A stretch of DNA of 64,000 nucleotides from Synaphobranchus kaupii (Eukaryota > Chordata > Actinopteri > Anguilliformes > Synaphobranchidae). Location of the stretch: positions 26,266,281-26,330,280 of the forward strand of contig CM056391.1 of the NCBI GenBank assembly GCA_029718625.1, written 5' to 3'. Shown here one piece after another: positions 1-11,588 of this stretch. The notes below the pieces were generated by a model. The model did not search any database. It was not told the origin of the DNA and worked only from the letters and a program-made list of their open reading frames with translations. Every line of letters begins with the position of its first letter. Positions within the stretch are counted from its first letter, which is position 1. The position numbers and the translations under genes are program-made.

Positions 1-216
1 GAAATGTATCTCAATCCGAACATTTTTACGTGCTTGGCATGGCTTGGAAGTAAGCATTTCTCTGTTGCTTGTTTTCGCTGCTCCCGCGGAGTACTATGTG
101 TCGGGGGTGGGGGAGCGGGAAGGTGTGCCGTCCGTTTACGAAACTATCTATGTGAGCAGTCTGCGTTTGTTTACCTGCAGCAAGTAGGCTACAATTTCCA
201 CAAAAACACTTGGATA

Positions 217-366
217 ATGGATGACTATAATGATTACGAAGACGAAGAATTCGATTTTGACTTTGACGTTACTGGCTACAGATTTGAGCCAGAATACACG
301 GACACGGAACTACAAGAGATGGATGATAAGAGAGCAAGAGAAGAGAGAGAGGCTGAAGTTGCGCAG
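217..366 (+). CDS. Candidate first coding exon, acidic N-terminus (P2X7-C-terminal-like fish family?)
   Basis: An ATG in a good start context (A at -3, G at +4) opens a 50-codon reading frame that runs into CAG|GTAATG at 366/367, a strong splice-donor match in phase 0. The peptide is very acidic (MDDYNDYEDEEFDFDFD) followed by a YRFEPEY motif and a charged helix rich in E, R and K. This resembles the short N-terminal segment of the large teleost family annotated as 'P2X purinoceptor 7-like', which carry the zinc-binding P2X7 C-terminal domain; that is recognition from memory, not a search. No exon encoding the cysteine-rich domain is visible downstream, so this may be an orphan exon or a relic. 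The frame is also open upstream to position 4, but that part has no such character and is more likely 5' UTR. Confidence 0.35.
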
Positions 367-849
367 GTAATGTAAATTATTACAAATGATGATTACAAAC
401 ACTGCGTTACAAATAGTTCTGCTGTAGGCTACTAGCTAGTAAACTCCAACGGGAGGTCAGGATTTGTGATCAACTGCTCTCTACAACGTAGCTAGACTGC
501 GGAAGTTTACAGTGCGAGGTAGTGCGGTCGGAGAAATAGTTCTGTTTCAAATGGAACTGTTGTTTCAACGTTCGGTTTGCGTTTGCGATAGCCTACATTT
601 CACAGGAGAGCATACTGAGACCGTAAGAATACACACTGAGCTATAAAAGCACATTTATCGTTGTTTTTCCATAACATTTCTAATTGCCCCGTTGAATTCT
701 ATTGTAGCCCAGTGAGAGCCTACAGGAAATCTGTAGCTAGCTCAATACTGGACCGATCAGCGAAAATATGGACTCAATGTGTCAGGTTCATGGAAGACAG
801 ACCGCAAATAGGGTCCAAGGTCCAAAATAGCGAACTTATCCTTTAAAGG
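367..849. other. Non-coding stretch, nothing recognised
   Basis: After the splice donor at 367 there is AT-rich sequence with short open frames (for example 661-846) that show no family signature. It would be intron if the upstream exon is real. Confidence 0.4.
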
Positions 850-1422
850 CAGGTGTAGACAGGTGCAGACACTTAGCTTGAGAGCAGCATGCGAATGGAA
901 ATCAGGTGTGGAGGGCTGACAAGGTAACAAGATAATTAGTAATCATTAGTAATAAACCTATCCTGACCTAGCGTTAGTAAATGAGTAAATGCACGAGAAA
1001 CGTAAGTTAAACATGAACACATGGTTAGAGAGTTAGTATTACCCAATCCTGATCTAATGTTAGTAGATTAGTAAATAAAGTAAATAGACACGGGAGAATG
1101 AAACAATTAGGGAAGCGTGAGCGACAGCAAGAGAGAGAGAGAAACAGCATGAACGCAAGGCTGCGGAAAAACACGGAAATTTGTACGCTAAACAGTGAAC
1201 GGGAAACGTAACATGAATCAAATATAAAACGTGACATGACAAGAAAATAAATCATAACAATAATCAAACAAGAAATGTGACATGACATGAAAATGAAATG
1301 TAACAAGAATTAAACATAAAACGTGGCGTGACTAAACTAAACACAATACGTGACATTAACAAGAAATCTAACTAAGACAAGAAAAGAAAATAAAACATGA
1401 CATGACAGCTGGAATCGTGACA
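850..1422 (-). repeat. LTR-like remnant
   Basis: The segment is A-rich with many variants of ACATGACA and GTTAGTA words. It ends at GGAATCGTGACA (1411-1422), which on the minus strand reads TGTCACGATTCC, a common fish gypsy-type LTR start. The internal word composition resembles the solo LTR at 21245-22300. I find no target duplication and no polypurine tract beside it, so it is a truncated LTR or a related repeat. The left border is a guess. Confidence 0.35.
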
Positions 1423-1965
1423 CAAAGCTAAAATGAATTCTGGTACTGCTGCTGCCAACAAAAATCTTAAATTTTATGTATGTTGGCCATGTGGTACTTA
1501 ACTTACCATTAAGAATGAAGCAATTGTAGAAAAAGGTTATGCTTCTTTTGTATTTTTGTTATTTAGTGTACAAAATGGATGTGTACAGATCTGCAGTCTA
1601 CCGAAAACTGCAGGAACTTGAATTTAAAAAAAAAAGATGTACATTTACATTAGCATAAAGAAATATTCAAATGTGACATAACCAACAATGTCACATGGCT
1701 AAAGGCTAAACATTATACAGGGTGACATAAAACATGCTTAGGCTAATTGTGACGCATTTGGCATAACATGTTGCATAAGAAGGTGTTATGTCACGCTTTA
1801 TGAAGCATGACATTTGCTTATGTATGATTTATGAAGCCATTATGTTACATTTATGAAGGCTTTATATATGCTATATAAAGCCTTTATATGGAGACTTAAT
1901 TTAAAGTCTGACCAAATATTCTGATTTGGTTGCCCTGCAGTATGACTCTTAAACCATTATATAAT
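1423..1965. other. AT-rich non-coding stretch
   Basis: No gene is visible. From 1690 to 1880 there is a cluster of GTGACATAA / TTATGTCAC words in both orientations, similar in style to a dispersed fish repeat seen again at 24703-24880 and 26323-26503, but too diverged for a firm call. Confidence 0.35.
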
Positions 1966-1969
1966 TTAA

Positions 1970-2667
1970 AGCACAACTGAACTGTGGTAGAACTTTGGGT
2001 TGTGTAGTTACCTGGCCATGATATGAATCCAAATGGTGGTGAAATATGTTCGTTGTTGCTCTGTGCTCCCCTGGGGTGATAATCCAGAATAGGGTATTTG
2101 TTGCTCTCCATACACTTCTATAGGGCAGCTAAAATGGCCTCAAAATGACACTTCTAGCACATATATGAATGCAAGTGAAGCTGATTCTGTCAATACAAAC
2201 AATAACCAGTCCTCATACGTATTTCTTTTTTTTAATTAAATGGCTTTCCTGGCTTTTTCGTATTTTATTTGGAACGTAGATCCAGTACGTCATTCTTGCG
2301 CCAGAAACAGTGTTAATGCGCCGATGCGTCAGAAACCACTCATTGGTCCAAATTTCCATGGAAACAAGCGTTCCTGGTAGTATATATCTATGGTAAACAA
2401 ACAAACCTGCCGACATTTTGCTAGTCTTTTCTGGTAGCTTGCTAACAACATTGAAGAAAATAGTACTTGTATAAATAATTTTAATTACACAAAAAAAAAA
2501 AACATAAGAGGACTGGTTTTAGCTGCCCTATACAAGTGAATGGAGAGCGACAAATACCCTATTCCGGATTATCACCCCGCAACTAACAAACATATTTCGC
2601 CACCATTTGGACTCATCATGGCCAGGTAACTACACAACCCAAAGTTCTACCAAAGTTCAGTTGTGCT
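1970..2667. mobile_element. Foldback MITE with TTAA target duplications
   Basis: The two ends are inverted copies: AGCACAACTGAACT at 1970 and AGTTCAGTTGTGCT ending at 2667. Each end is flanked by TTAA (1966-1969 and 2668-2671). The inverted similarity continues for about 160-180 bp per arm (roughly 1970-2145 against 2513-2667), including the words CAAATACCCTATTC and CATGGCCAGGTAACTACAC. The middle (about 2150-2510) is unique AT-rich DNA without a transposase. TTAA duplications are known for piggyBac and Kolobok superfamilies, so it is a non-autonomous relative of one of them. The superfamily is inference; the termini and TTAA are visible. Confidence 0.75.
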
Positions 2668-2671
2668 TTAA

Positions 2672-2932
2672 CTAGACAATTTAGACTTCTACAGTTTTGA
2701 ACCTCTTCATAGAAGAGGCTAATCCAAGAAGTCAAACTCTACACCAAATTAACAGGTGGTGACAAGTGGCATGCAGCAATAACAGGACAGGAAGCACAAA
2801 TTCCAGCCTGTCATACTGGTTCAGCTTGCATGCAGGCATGCAAGTTCCCCCAACCAATTCACAAATGAGATTAGAGGATGACAAATACATTTTGGGGAGT
2901 GCAGATTAGCAGAGTAGTAAAGGGGTGAATCC
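2672..2932. other. Non-coding spacer
   Basis: Short spacer between the TTAA element and the LINE tail. No open frame or repeat was recognised. Confidence 0.4.
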
Positions 2933-2935
2933 TCA

Positions 2936-5900
2936 AGTCAAGTCAATTTTATTTGTAAAGCATTTTTCAAAGACTACCGCCAACCAAAGTGCTGTACAAT
3001 CAATAAATACATAGATAACAACGACAAAGGATAAAACTTTTAAAAAAGCAAGTGAGAAAAGATGGGATTTAAATTGAGGTTTAAATGTGTTTATGGAGGG
3101 TGCGGATCTAATGAGAAGAGGCAAACTGTTCCACAGTCTCGGGGCAGCCACAGCAAAGGCCCGGTCACCCTTCAGCTTTAACCAAGACTGGGGAACAGAA
3201 AGCAACAGTTGGGTGGAGGACATCCGTGACCTGGGCGTGGAATAGGGGTGAAGAAGATCACAGATATAGGGAGAGGCCAAACCATGTTGTGCTTTATAAA
3301 CAAACAATAAAATCTTTAAATGAATTATAAAACTAACTAGGAGCTAGTGCAGGGAGGCAACAATGGGTGTGATGTGGTCTCTCTTTATTCGTACCTGTTA
3401 AAAGCCTAGCGGCGGCATTTTGTACTAGCTGGAGGCGGCGAAGGGATGAGTGACTGAGACATAAATACAAGGAATTGCAGTAATCAAGGCAAGATGATAT
3501 GAAGGCGTGGATGACCAGGTTGTGAAATGAAGGGCTTGGCCATGGCTTTTTTCACCCATGAGGTGGAAAAAACTGGCTTTAACAAAAGAGTTTATCTGGC
3601 TATCAAATTTTAGGGCTGAGTCAAAAATGACACCAAGGTTTTTGACATGGGGTTTGACAAGGCAGGACAGAGGTCCTAGATGTTTGGAGAAACCTCTAAT
3701 AGGCTGGCCGAATAAAATTACCTCAGTTTTAGTTTCATTTAGGTGGAGGAAGTTCTTAGCCATCCAGTCTTTGATGTCTCTGACAGGTTCTTAAGAGAAC
3801 ACTCGTCGTTAACTTTCAGTGGTTGGTACAGCTGTGTGTCTTCCGCTTAAGAGTGGAAAGAAATACCCTGGGACCCCACAAGGAATGAGGGCAGAGGAGG
3901 ATGAAGAGCTCTTGATATTTACAGAGAAAGTACTATTTTTTAGGTAGGATGTGAACCACATTAGGGCAGTGGTTTGAATCCCAACCACATGCTTAATCCA
4001 GTCAAGTAAAATATCGTGATCGATCATGTTGAAGGCTGCGCTAAGGTCCAACAGAATTAAAATAGAACAATCCTCAGAGTCAGCCATCAATAGCAAGTCA
4101 TTTGATACTTTGAGAAGGGCAGATTCTCTGCTTCGTCTGAAACCAGACTGGAACTTTTCAAAGATGGTATTTCGGTTTTAAAAAGACAACAATTGGGAGA
4201 GAGCAATTTTTTTCCAGGACTTTAGATAGAAATGGCAATTTGGAGATGTGACGGAAATTATTTAATATTGTGGGGTCAAGATTAGGCTTTTTTAGAATAG
4301 GCTGAACCATGGCGTGTTTATAATAGGATAGAATAATGCCTGAGACCAAACAGCGGTAAATAACAGATAAAATACTCAGATCAATTATGTCTAAAACCAT
4401 TCTAAGAAGGTGTGAAGGGATAGTGTCAAGAGGGCTGGTTGTGAGCTTCATATGAGACACTGTATCTATCAAGACAGAAAGATAGGCTGGCACAAACTGG
4501 TTGAAGACAACAGTGTGCATAAGAGAGCTGGAGGTATCATGAACAGGAGGAGAAATGTGAGTTCTCAATCTTAGCAATAAAAAGTTTTAAAAAATCATTA
4601 CAAGTAGCAGGGGACTCATTAAGACTAACAGTGACAGAGGGATTAATTACTGTATTAATTGTGTTAAAATTAACTTTGGGTCTGTGACAGTTTTTGGAAA
4701 TTAAATCAGAAAAATACTGTGCTATCGCTGCTTTAACTCCTTCCTGAAACTTAAGAATGTCTCTCAGAATATCATAGGACACTTGCAACTTATCCTTTTT
4801 CCATTTACGCTCTGCTTTTCTGCAATCCCGCCTAAGAGCTCGGGTTGCGTCATTTAGCCAGGGCTGGGCTTTAGGTTTAGGCCATCTGACTCTAAGAGGG
4901 GCTACGGAGTCGAATCTTTCAGCAGGTGACGTTAAATAAATTTACCAACTCTTCTGTGTTCATGTATCAGGGGCAGCTATGTACTCGACTGAGAACTGCC
5001 TGGCAGTCGAAAGGGTAATATAGCGAGTGCACCGACCCGGAATGATGGGTCTGGGAATGAAACAAGGTAAATTGGCATCAAATACAACGAGTCTATGATC
5101 AGAGAGACTAACGTTGCAGATGTCGATGTTACAGACAGGAAAACCAAATGCAAACACAAGATCGATTGTGTGACCCTTGTGCGTAGGGCCATTAACAAAT
5201 TGAGATCAAATGAGTCAACTACCAACTTTTTAACTAATGGCTTAGATGGGCTACAGATATGAATATTAAAATCACAGAGAATCTAAATTTTATCGGATCT
5301 AGACATGATTGAAGACAAAAAATCTGAGAAATAGCCATTTGATTTTGGAGGTCTGTACACAAGTACTGGATTTGACAGTTCCATTTTAATTAGTTGCACG
5401 TCGAAGCTGGAGTACACAGACAATAGACGGCAATTGAAACGACTCTTGAATATCACAGCTAGTCCCCCGCCCCAGCCAGCAGTCCTTGGGGAACTGAAAA
5501 ATGTACAGTCGGTAGGAGAAAAGTCAGAAAGTGGGCTCAACTCACCAACATTGAGCCAGGTCTCAGTAATGAATAGAAAGTCCAAACCACGGAATACCAG
5601 AAAATCCTCCATGATGAATGTCTTGTTCGATAGTGATCTAACGTTAACCAGAGCCAACCTAACTGAAGCAGATTCACTGATCAGCGGCGGGGCAGAATTC
5701 AGAAAACAGAGTTTCCGTAGGTTCACTCCACCACAGCGAAAGTGCGGCGCCCTGGGAAAGTACTGTAGGCGGGTGAATGACGGTCCTGGGATGACAGGTC
5801 GGAGAGAGGCATATCCCTGTTCCAGGGAGCGCCGGGAGTTGAAGCAGTTACGCCCAAGCCTGAAGCCATTCGCGGGGAGCAAAGAGCAGTCATGAGACAG

Positions 5901-6221
5901 GAGATAGGACTTAATCTTCGCCAAGGTGCCTGCTCGTTTCCCCCGTCTTCTGCGACACTTTCCTCGGTGGAGAGTGCAGGGCAGGCAGCAAATGGCGGCA
6001 GGAACGGGCAAAAGCAAAGGAGGGTGGTAGGAATTTTGTCCCTCCAAATTTCTATTGCCCAAATCTTCAAATATTGTGCGAATGTTAAATAAAGCTTGGC
6101 GATCATACATCAGGAGAGATGAGACGTTATGGGTGAACAGGGACGCAAACAGAACAGATCCAAACACAACAGGTAAGAGACGGCTTTCCAACACAACCAC
6201 CGGTGCCATCATCCTTATCCC
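2936..6221 (-). pseudogene. L2-like LINE, decayed endonuclease and reverse transcriptase
   Basis: Minus-strand fragments in order give a full non-LTR retrotransposon. From 6266 to 5283 there is an APE-type endonuclease region with LFITETWLN (catalytic Glu region) and the YRPP motif. From 4788 to 4158 comes the linker and start of the RT with PIPSHLLR-like and LSKVLE-like motifs. From 4096 to 3809 is RT core with LILLDLSAAF and a damaged GVPQGS motif. From 3763 to 3425 is the LNETKTEV segment, and from 3307 to 2933 the C-terminal KGDRAFAVAAPRLWNSLP segment. The frame changes several times and stops intervene, so it is dead. The 3' end reads into TCAAGTCAATTTTATTTGTA on the plus strand, a LINE tail form common in fish. 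It could belong to a sister clade such as CR1 or Rex1, but the LILLDLSAAF and C-terminal motifs favour L2. Confidence 0.85.
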
Positions 6222-6223
6222 TA

Positions 6224-7433
6224 CAGTGGGGTCCAAATGGCTGAGACCACATTGGAAATCTGACATTTTTTCATGTAAACTTGGAAATAAACAATATGTT
6301 TGTGGATTTTGGAAAAAAAATCTAAAACAAAGAAAAGTTATGACGTGAAATGAAGAGTCTGCACTATTTCCAGGTCACTAATCAAATCAGTCTTATCCCT
6401 TCCATTGAAGCATGTGTTCAGATGACGCTCAAGTGGATTTTATTTACTCAACAGTGGCTTGTTAGTTAATTGGCTTGCACCATCAGAAGACCAATACATA
6501 AAGCTTTGTTCACTGAGAGAGAGAACATCAACTGCATTACAGATACAGAATGTGCTGAATAAAGAACGAGAGTCTCCAATCAGTAAAAGTACTGTCAAAT
6601 GAAGGTGTCAAAGGACGAGTAGCAGTCTCTAAACCACTTCTCAGTGAGGGGAAACAAGGCCAAACGATTGGAATGGGCTAAGACGTACCAGCATTTCACA
6701 GTGGATCACTGGAAAAAGTCCTTTTCACTGATGAATCCAAGCTTGAGATTTATGGCAGTAACAGAAGGGTTCATGTAAGGAGACGAACTGGATAGCGATT
6801 GATACCACAGTGCATCAAAACAACATGGTGGTGGGAATATTCAAATCTAGGGCTGTTTTGCCTACTCTGGAGTTGGACACCTGCACTGAATCGACTACAC
6901 CCTGACAAAAGAAAAGTACCACTCCATTCTTCAGAGACATGCTATACCCTCTGGTTTGGAGCTTTGTGGAGAAGGATTCACACTGCAACAGGATAAAGAC
7001 CTTAAACACACCTCAAAGCTTTGCAAGAACTACATGAAGACCAAAGAGGAGCAAGTCAAGTGTTGACTGTCATGGACTTTCCTCCACAGTCACCTGACCT
7101 CAACCCCATCGAACATTTATGGGGGCACTTGAAGACAGAGAAAGCCAAGCATTCAGTAACATCACAAGATACTCTTTGGAACATTGTCAAATCATTTTGG
7201 GAAAACATGGATCATCGGGTTCTGCACTAACTTGTGGAGTCCATGCCAGCTCGAGTAGAAGCTGTCATCAAAGCAAAAGGGGGACATACCAAATACTTTT
7301 TCAAATATTTTTCAAATATTTAACTTTTCATTCAAATTGTTATGCTTATAATACCATTTCAAATGAAAGAAATTGCATTAAATTAGAAAATAATGCATTT
7401 TCACTTGTGGTCTCAGACTTTTGAACCCTACTG
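6224..7433 (+). mobile_element. Tc1-like DNA transposon, inactive copy
   Basis: Inverted ends CAGTGGGGTCCAAA (6224) and a diverged inverse TTTGAACCCTACTG (ending 7433) are each flanked by TA (6222-6223; 7434-7435), the hallmark of Tc1/mariner insertion. Inside both ends the words CTGAGACCAC and GTGGTCTCAG mirror each other. The element is 1210 bp, shorter than the usual 1.6 kb, and the coding part lies on the plus strand. It lies beside the 5' end of the minus-strand LINE and may have inserted into it. Confidence 0.85.
6640..7300 (+). pseudogene. Tc1 transposase remnant
   Basis: Fragments in changing frames give the Tc1 DDE domain: KKSLFTDESKLEIYGSNRRV (first catalytic Asp) near 6715-6770, and [20 protein letters not shown] (the Glu of the triad lies in PIEHLW) near 7075-7135, ending in RVEAVIKAKGGHTKY near 7250-7290. 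The middle Asp region (around 7000) is scrambled by frameshifts and the N-terminal paired-like DNA-binding domain is largely missing. Transposase would cut and paste the element at TA dinucleotides; this copy cannot make it. Confidence 0.8.
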
Positions 7434-7435
7434 TA

Positions 7436-7921
7436 TGTTCATTGTGAAGATGATTCAGGGGGCCCTGAGCTGGAGGGGGTCCCAGAATTCATATGATGTA
7501 TGATTTATTAATAGGTTAATAAATTATGCTATTTTTGAAGTAAAAATAAAAACAATATGAAAATTATTTAATCTGTGATGAAAATAGGCTTGTATTTTGA
7601 AATTCCTGTTTTTCATTCAATGAATGTTAAAAATTGCACATTGCTAGACAGTATGATAATGAATTTGTTTCAGGTGAATTGTGAAAATGTGGCCTTGCAA
7701 ACAACAGGTATGGAGAAGTTTGTTGGAAACATGATGGAGTTAAAACCAAGGTAGCGTATGATTAAAGAAAAGAAAACAAAAGAAAGCCGGTGATTATTGT
7801 TATTATGCTTAAAAAAACATTTGATAATCATTGATATTCTTTATCACCCAGTACTACCTAGCAGTATTTTCTTTCCTTTAAATACAGACCATACAGCTTG
7901 GATTCTTTACATTTTTGCTTA
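7436..7921. other. AT-rich non-coding stretch
   Basis: No open frame or repeat border was recognised between the Tc1 copy and the SINE. Confidence 0.4.
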
Positions 7922-7935
7922 ATATTTTGCATAGT

Positions 7936-8254
7936 AAGCACCACAGTGGTGCAAACTTTCAGTCTGTGCGGTTGTGCCCTGAGGATTGGGGGTTCCATCC
8001 CCGGTCCTGCCAGATCCGAGTATGGCCGGTGCCTTGCAGCAGTGGCAATTGGCGGGCGCTTCCGGGGTGGGGGGCGGAACTCGGCAGGTGAGAATTGTCG
8101 CATACACGCAACCTCAGGTGAGCTGGTGGTATCACGGTCAGGAGCTCGGAAGAGTTGCGTCTTGAAGAGGACGAGGAATTGAATTACATAGGGGTGCAAT
8201 TGGCTACCAAAATTGGGAGAAAATGGGAAAAATCAAACAAATTAAAAAATATAT
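7936..8254 (+). mobile_element. tRNA-type SINE with 14-bp target duplications
   Basis: A 319-bp insert is flanked by identical 14-bp direct repeats ATATTTTGCATAGT (7922-7935 and 8255-8268), which is the signature of LINE-driven retroposition. Near the 5' end GGTTCCATCCC (7991-8001) matches an RNA polymerase III B box (GGTTCNANNCC), and a weaker A-box-like TGTGCGGTTGTG precedes it, so the head is probably tRNA-derived. The 3' part ends AAATTGGGAGAAAATGGG followed by an A/T-rich tail, a tail form I associate with fish SINEs. The intact duplications suggest a fairly recent insertion. Confidence 0.75.
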
Positions 8255-8268
8255 ATATTTTGCATAGT

Positions 8269-11150
8269 CGCCTAACATTTGCAGGTTCTCATCAGGGATA
8301 TTTTGTTTACTATTCCATTTTTGAGTGTTATTCAATGTTATTCAATATTTCACACCATTTAGTGTTCACGTTCATAGTAAAAATTGTGAAACTGAATATT
8401 ACAGAATTTTGATTGATCCATATTTTTCTACAGTTAGGCTACAGTTTCAGTTTACTTCTTGTGTAATTTGTATTAGAAAAACAAATACATTCATACCGTG
8501 ACTAATATGACAAATATCTTTTATGATATGATATTTTGGCCATATCACCAACTGTAAGTACCAACAAGTCACTATCAATATATATTTATTTATTTCAGTC
8601 AGACAACTCATAATTGAATTCATATTTTATTGAGATTTAATGTAAATGCATTTTTTGGCATCAGGCTCTCCCTCTTATCACTCCCTTTGCATAAAATCTT
8701 TTGGATAAGCCAGCTAAGATAACAGGGAGTAAACCAATGACCTGCCCCTGGTGCAGATAATTATGGCTGATGTAAGGAGAATATAAATAATTGGCATTTG
8801 AATTCTTAAAATGATTGCAAAGTGTTATTTTTTTCAGTGTTATTTGGTAGATTAAATTTTTCTCGCAATATTGTTGAAATGAAGATCAAATATCCATATG
8901 TCCAAAAAGTTTTTCACAGCACTGTACCACTGAAGTTCAACTTTACTGTGTTAATGCTTCCATGCCTAAACAGTGGCAGCTAATTAGCATGCAGTAAGAT
9001 TTGTCTTTTCCTCCTCCACAATAGAATGCTACCGAAGTTCTGCATTTAATTAGTGCTACAAAAAGCAATTCTGTAAATGCTTAGTGTTTTCACCAGCCAC
9101 TTGGAAGATTTGCACATTCTCCTGTTGGCTTAATGGTCGCTGGCAGGTACAACCCAAACCTCACCTGGAACTCCACGTCCCAGGACCATCTTCAAAACAA
9201 AACACTTTGTACTGGATGGCATGCTTACATGAGCTTTCCTCTGAAGTTATGCCAAACAGACAGACACATTGAAGTTACCATTTGATGCTAGGGGTGCTAC
9301 GGAGAAATGAAGGCCTTACAATACAGTCTATTTTGCTTTTGAAAATTAGCTCCATAGAATTTAAGCAGGGGGTAGACATTTTGGAGAGCTGTACTACTTC
9401 TAAGGGGAATGGAAATCCTGTAGCTAAGCCAGAGCATGTGTTGAATACTAACTACCTGTAATACAGTTCCTTAGGATGGTGTAAATTAATTGTCTGTGAA
9501 CAGTTGGGCAGAGAGAGAAGGAGAGTGGAATTGATTTCCATTGATTGCAGAGAGTTTGATCCTTGAGAAAACACCCAAGAATCATGTTTTTTATTACTTG
9601 AGTACTGTAACAATGGCTGTAAAACGGTAGTTTAATAGATCAACTACTAAGCATAGTAAGATTAGGCATCGCTTTTTATTATTAATTGTTGTTGTAGATG
9701 TAGTAGTGTTTTAGAATTAATCCAGGTTACAACAGCAGAGAGACGTCAAAGTGGATTTCAGTGAGCAAAAATAACAATTATTCAGTAATTGCATTTCACA
9801 AACTAATGTAATTTAAAAATACACATATTTATCTATAAATAAACTTCTATGTATCTATTTAAAACTCTTTCCTGCTTTAGGAATCAAGCTGTGAAAACAT
9901 TTCCATGGTAGTAACCCCAGTACTAAAATAAATAAAGCTTGAATGGTTCAATATATTTAATATCATTAAACATTTTTTTTCATTCTTTTTTAAAGGTTTT
10001 TGTTAAAACAAAACAGTAATTTATTGTACCATAGTACATCATTAAAATTATGACATTCTAACAGTACATACATTAATTTAGCAATTGACCAACTGATTGA
10101 CCAAAATTCAAGATTCAATGTTTGCTTCAGCCTTTGTCTTGCCACAATGTATGAGGATCCGGGAGTGCTGATTGACTACATCATATTACATATTGGATAT
10201 TTCAACTTCCAATCATCAGCCAATTGCCAATCATATAAAATTTATAAAAACCTATGAATAGGTAGTATGTGTAGTAAGTAGTACAACATTGATGTATTCT
10301 TAAAATATGCATAGCTATTATTTATTATTCTCTGGCTAGTGGGAAAAACGCTGACGCGTTGCAGATTCAGACTTAGATGTAGTCACATCTGCACATGTTG
10401 ATGCATACGAATAATGCTTTTTTTTTTTTTTTTTCAGTGATCAAAAGATCAAAGATAAGTCTATAGTAGGCAATATTTGGCCCCCTGGCTGGCAGTTTGA
10501 TAGCCCTGGTTTGCACCCTTCAGTATGGAGCAAGGTGCAGTGGTCCTGTGCTCTCTGTCAGTGCATTCGTACGGCGGGATGCAGTGGGTTGAAAAGGGAG
10601 GCTTGCGGCAGATGCTGAAAGTTCCTCAGGAACAGAGCAGGTCACGGGGGCTGTCCATTCTGTCACAGCAGCTGTCTACCTCTGGTCATCAACTTTGAGC
10701 AGTGACTGGACACCTGTCAGTACTTATTATATTATGCGGGCTATAGCAATAAATACTGTGCCTGGCCAGAGGTTAAACTCTCACTCTCTCTTCAGGCCAC
10801 GGGGCGGGGCGGGGGGGTGTTTAAATGGTTCAGATCTGGGTGGAGACCTTGGTCGGTGGGATGGGGGGGGGATTGTATGGGTAGGGAGGGTCTCTGGATC
10901 GGAGCCCAGAGAAGGGTTGTAAAAGCTGTGTCTCTTCAGAGACATACAACAATGCAACCATTTGAGTGCTTTGAACGACCCCTTGAAAATTTAATGTGAA
11001 CAACCCATTAGCTCGTGTATATCAACATTACCAGCTGTAACACGCAACACTATTCACCAGTGTGTACCAATGTGAAATTATATACTATTTAAAAGTAAGT
11101 TAAATAGTCAGCCCCTCTGCCTGAAATGGCTCCTCTCCACCCAGCCTTTA
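8269..11150. other. Unique AT-rich DNA, no gene recognised
   Basis: Nearly 3 kb without a coding signature. It has a T-run at 10422-10437, and a short G-rich patch with purine runs at 10800-10880. No repeat border was identified. It may be intergenic or intronic. Confidence 0.4.
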
Positions 11151-11153
11151 TTA

Positions 11154-11586
11154 AAGGTTGTATCAGCGATTTTGGGTGACGTCACTTCTGAAGCGAAATC
11201 CCAAACAAACAGAGCCAGCTCCAGCTCAGAGCCAATTATGTTATGTTTTAAAAAATAGTGTTCAAGCATCCAGAATTATAACCACGTTAATAACGTTTGT
11301 AAGAAACCAAACCGTTTGTAAATCCGTCAAGATTTCAGCGAGATAAGAGTATTAGCGTATTAGTATCAACCACCCCTTGTCGGTGATTGGTTGGAATACT
11401 GTTTATTTTGGTTTTGAGTGGTTGGTAGTACCATTTGTTTTTGTGTACGATCTCGGAGCATAGGCTGCCTACAGAGACGCGGTTTTTTGACGGCCTGCTT
11501 ATGGGGCGGGCAGCTAGCGGATCGTGAGGAAAAATCAGATGAATGTGATCATTTATGTTTCGACCCAAAATCGCTGATACAACCTT
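11154..11586. mobile_element. MITE copy 1, short terminal inverted repeats, TA target site
   Basis: Ends AAGGTTGTATCAGCGATTTT (11154) and its inverse, ending ...GATACAACCTT at 11586, are flanked by TA (11152-11153 and 11587-11588). The TIR is about 24 bp (through TTGGGT / ACCCAAAA). The interior matches the larger copy at 46257-46883, but this copy lacks the long left arm: its unique core starts directly after the left TIR at GACGTCACTTC. There is no coding capacity. TA flanks suggest mobilisation by a Tc1/mariner-type transposase (inference). Confidence 0.8.
11177..11184. promoter_or_regulatory. Perfect CRE/ATF palindrome TGACGTCA in a MITE
   Basis: The octamer TGACGTCA is the full consensus for CREB/ATF factors. 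It is conserved in MITE copy 2 (46477-46484). Function is unproven; presence in both copies shows it is part of the element. Confidence 0.45.
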
Positions 11587-11588
11587 TA

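Noticed and set aside
850..1422. Complete solo LTR
   Set aside because: The right end fits but no matching start or target duplication was found, so it was kept only as a remnant.
5434..5895. 153-codon plus-strand frame
   Set aside because: It lies antisense to the LINE endonuclease region and has no motif of its own.
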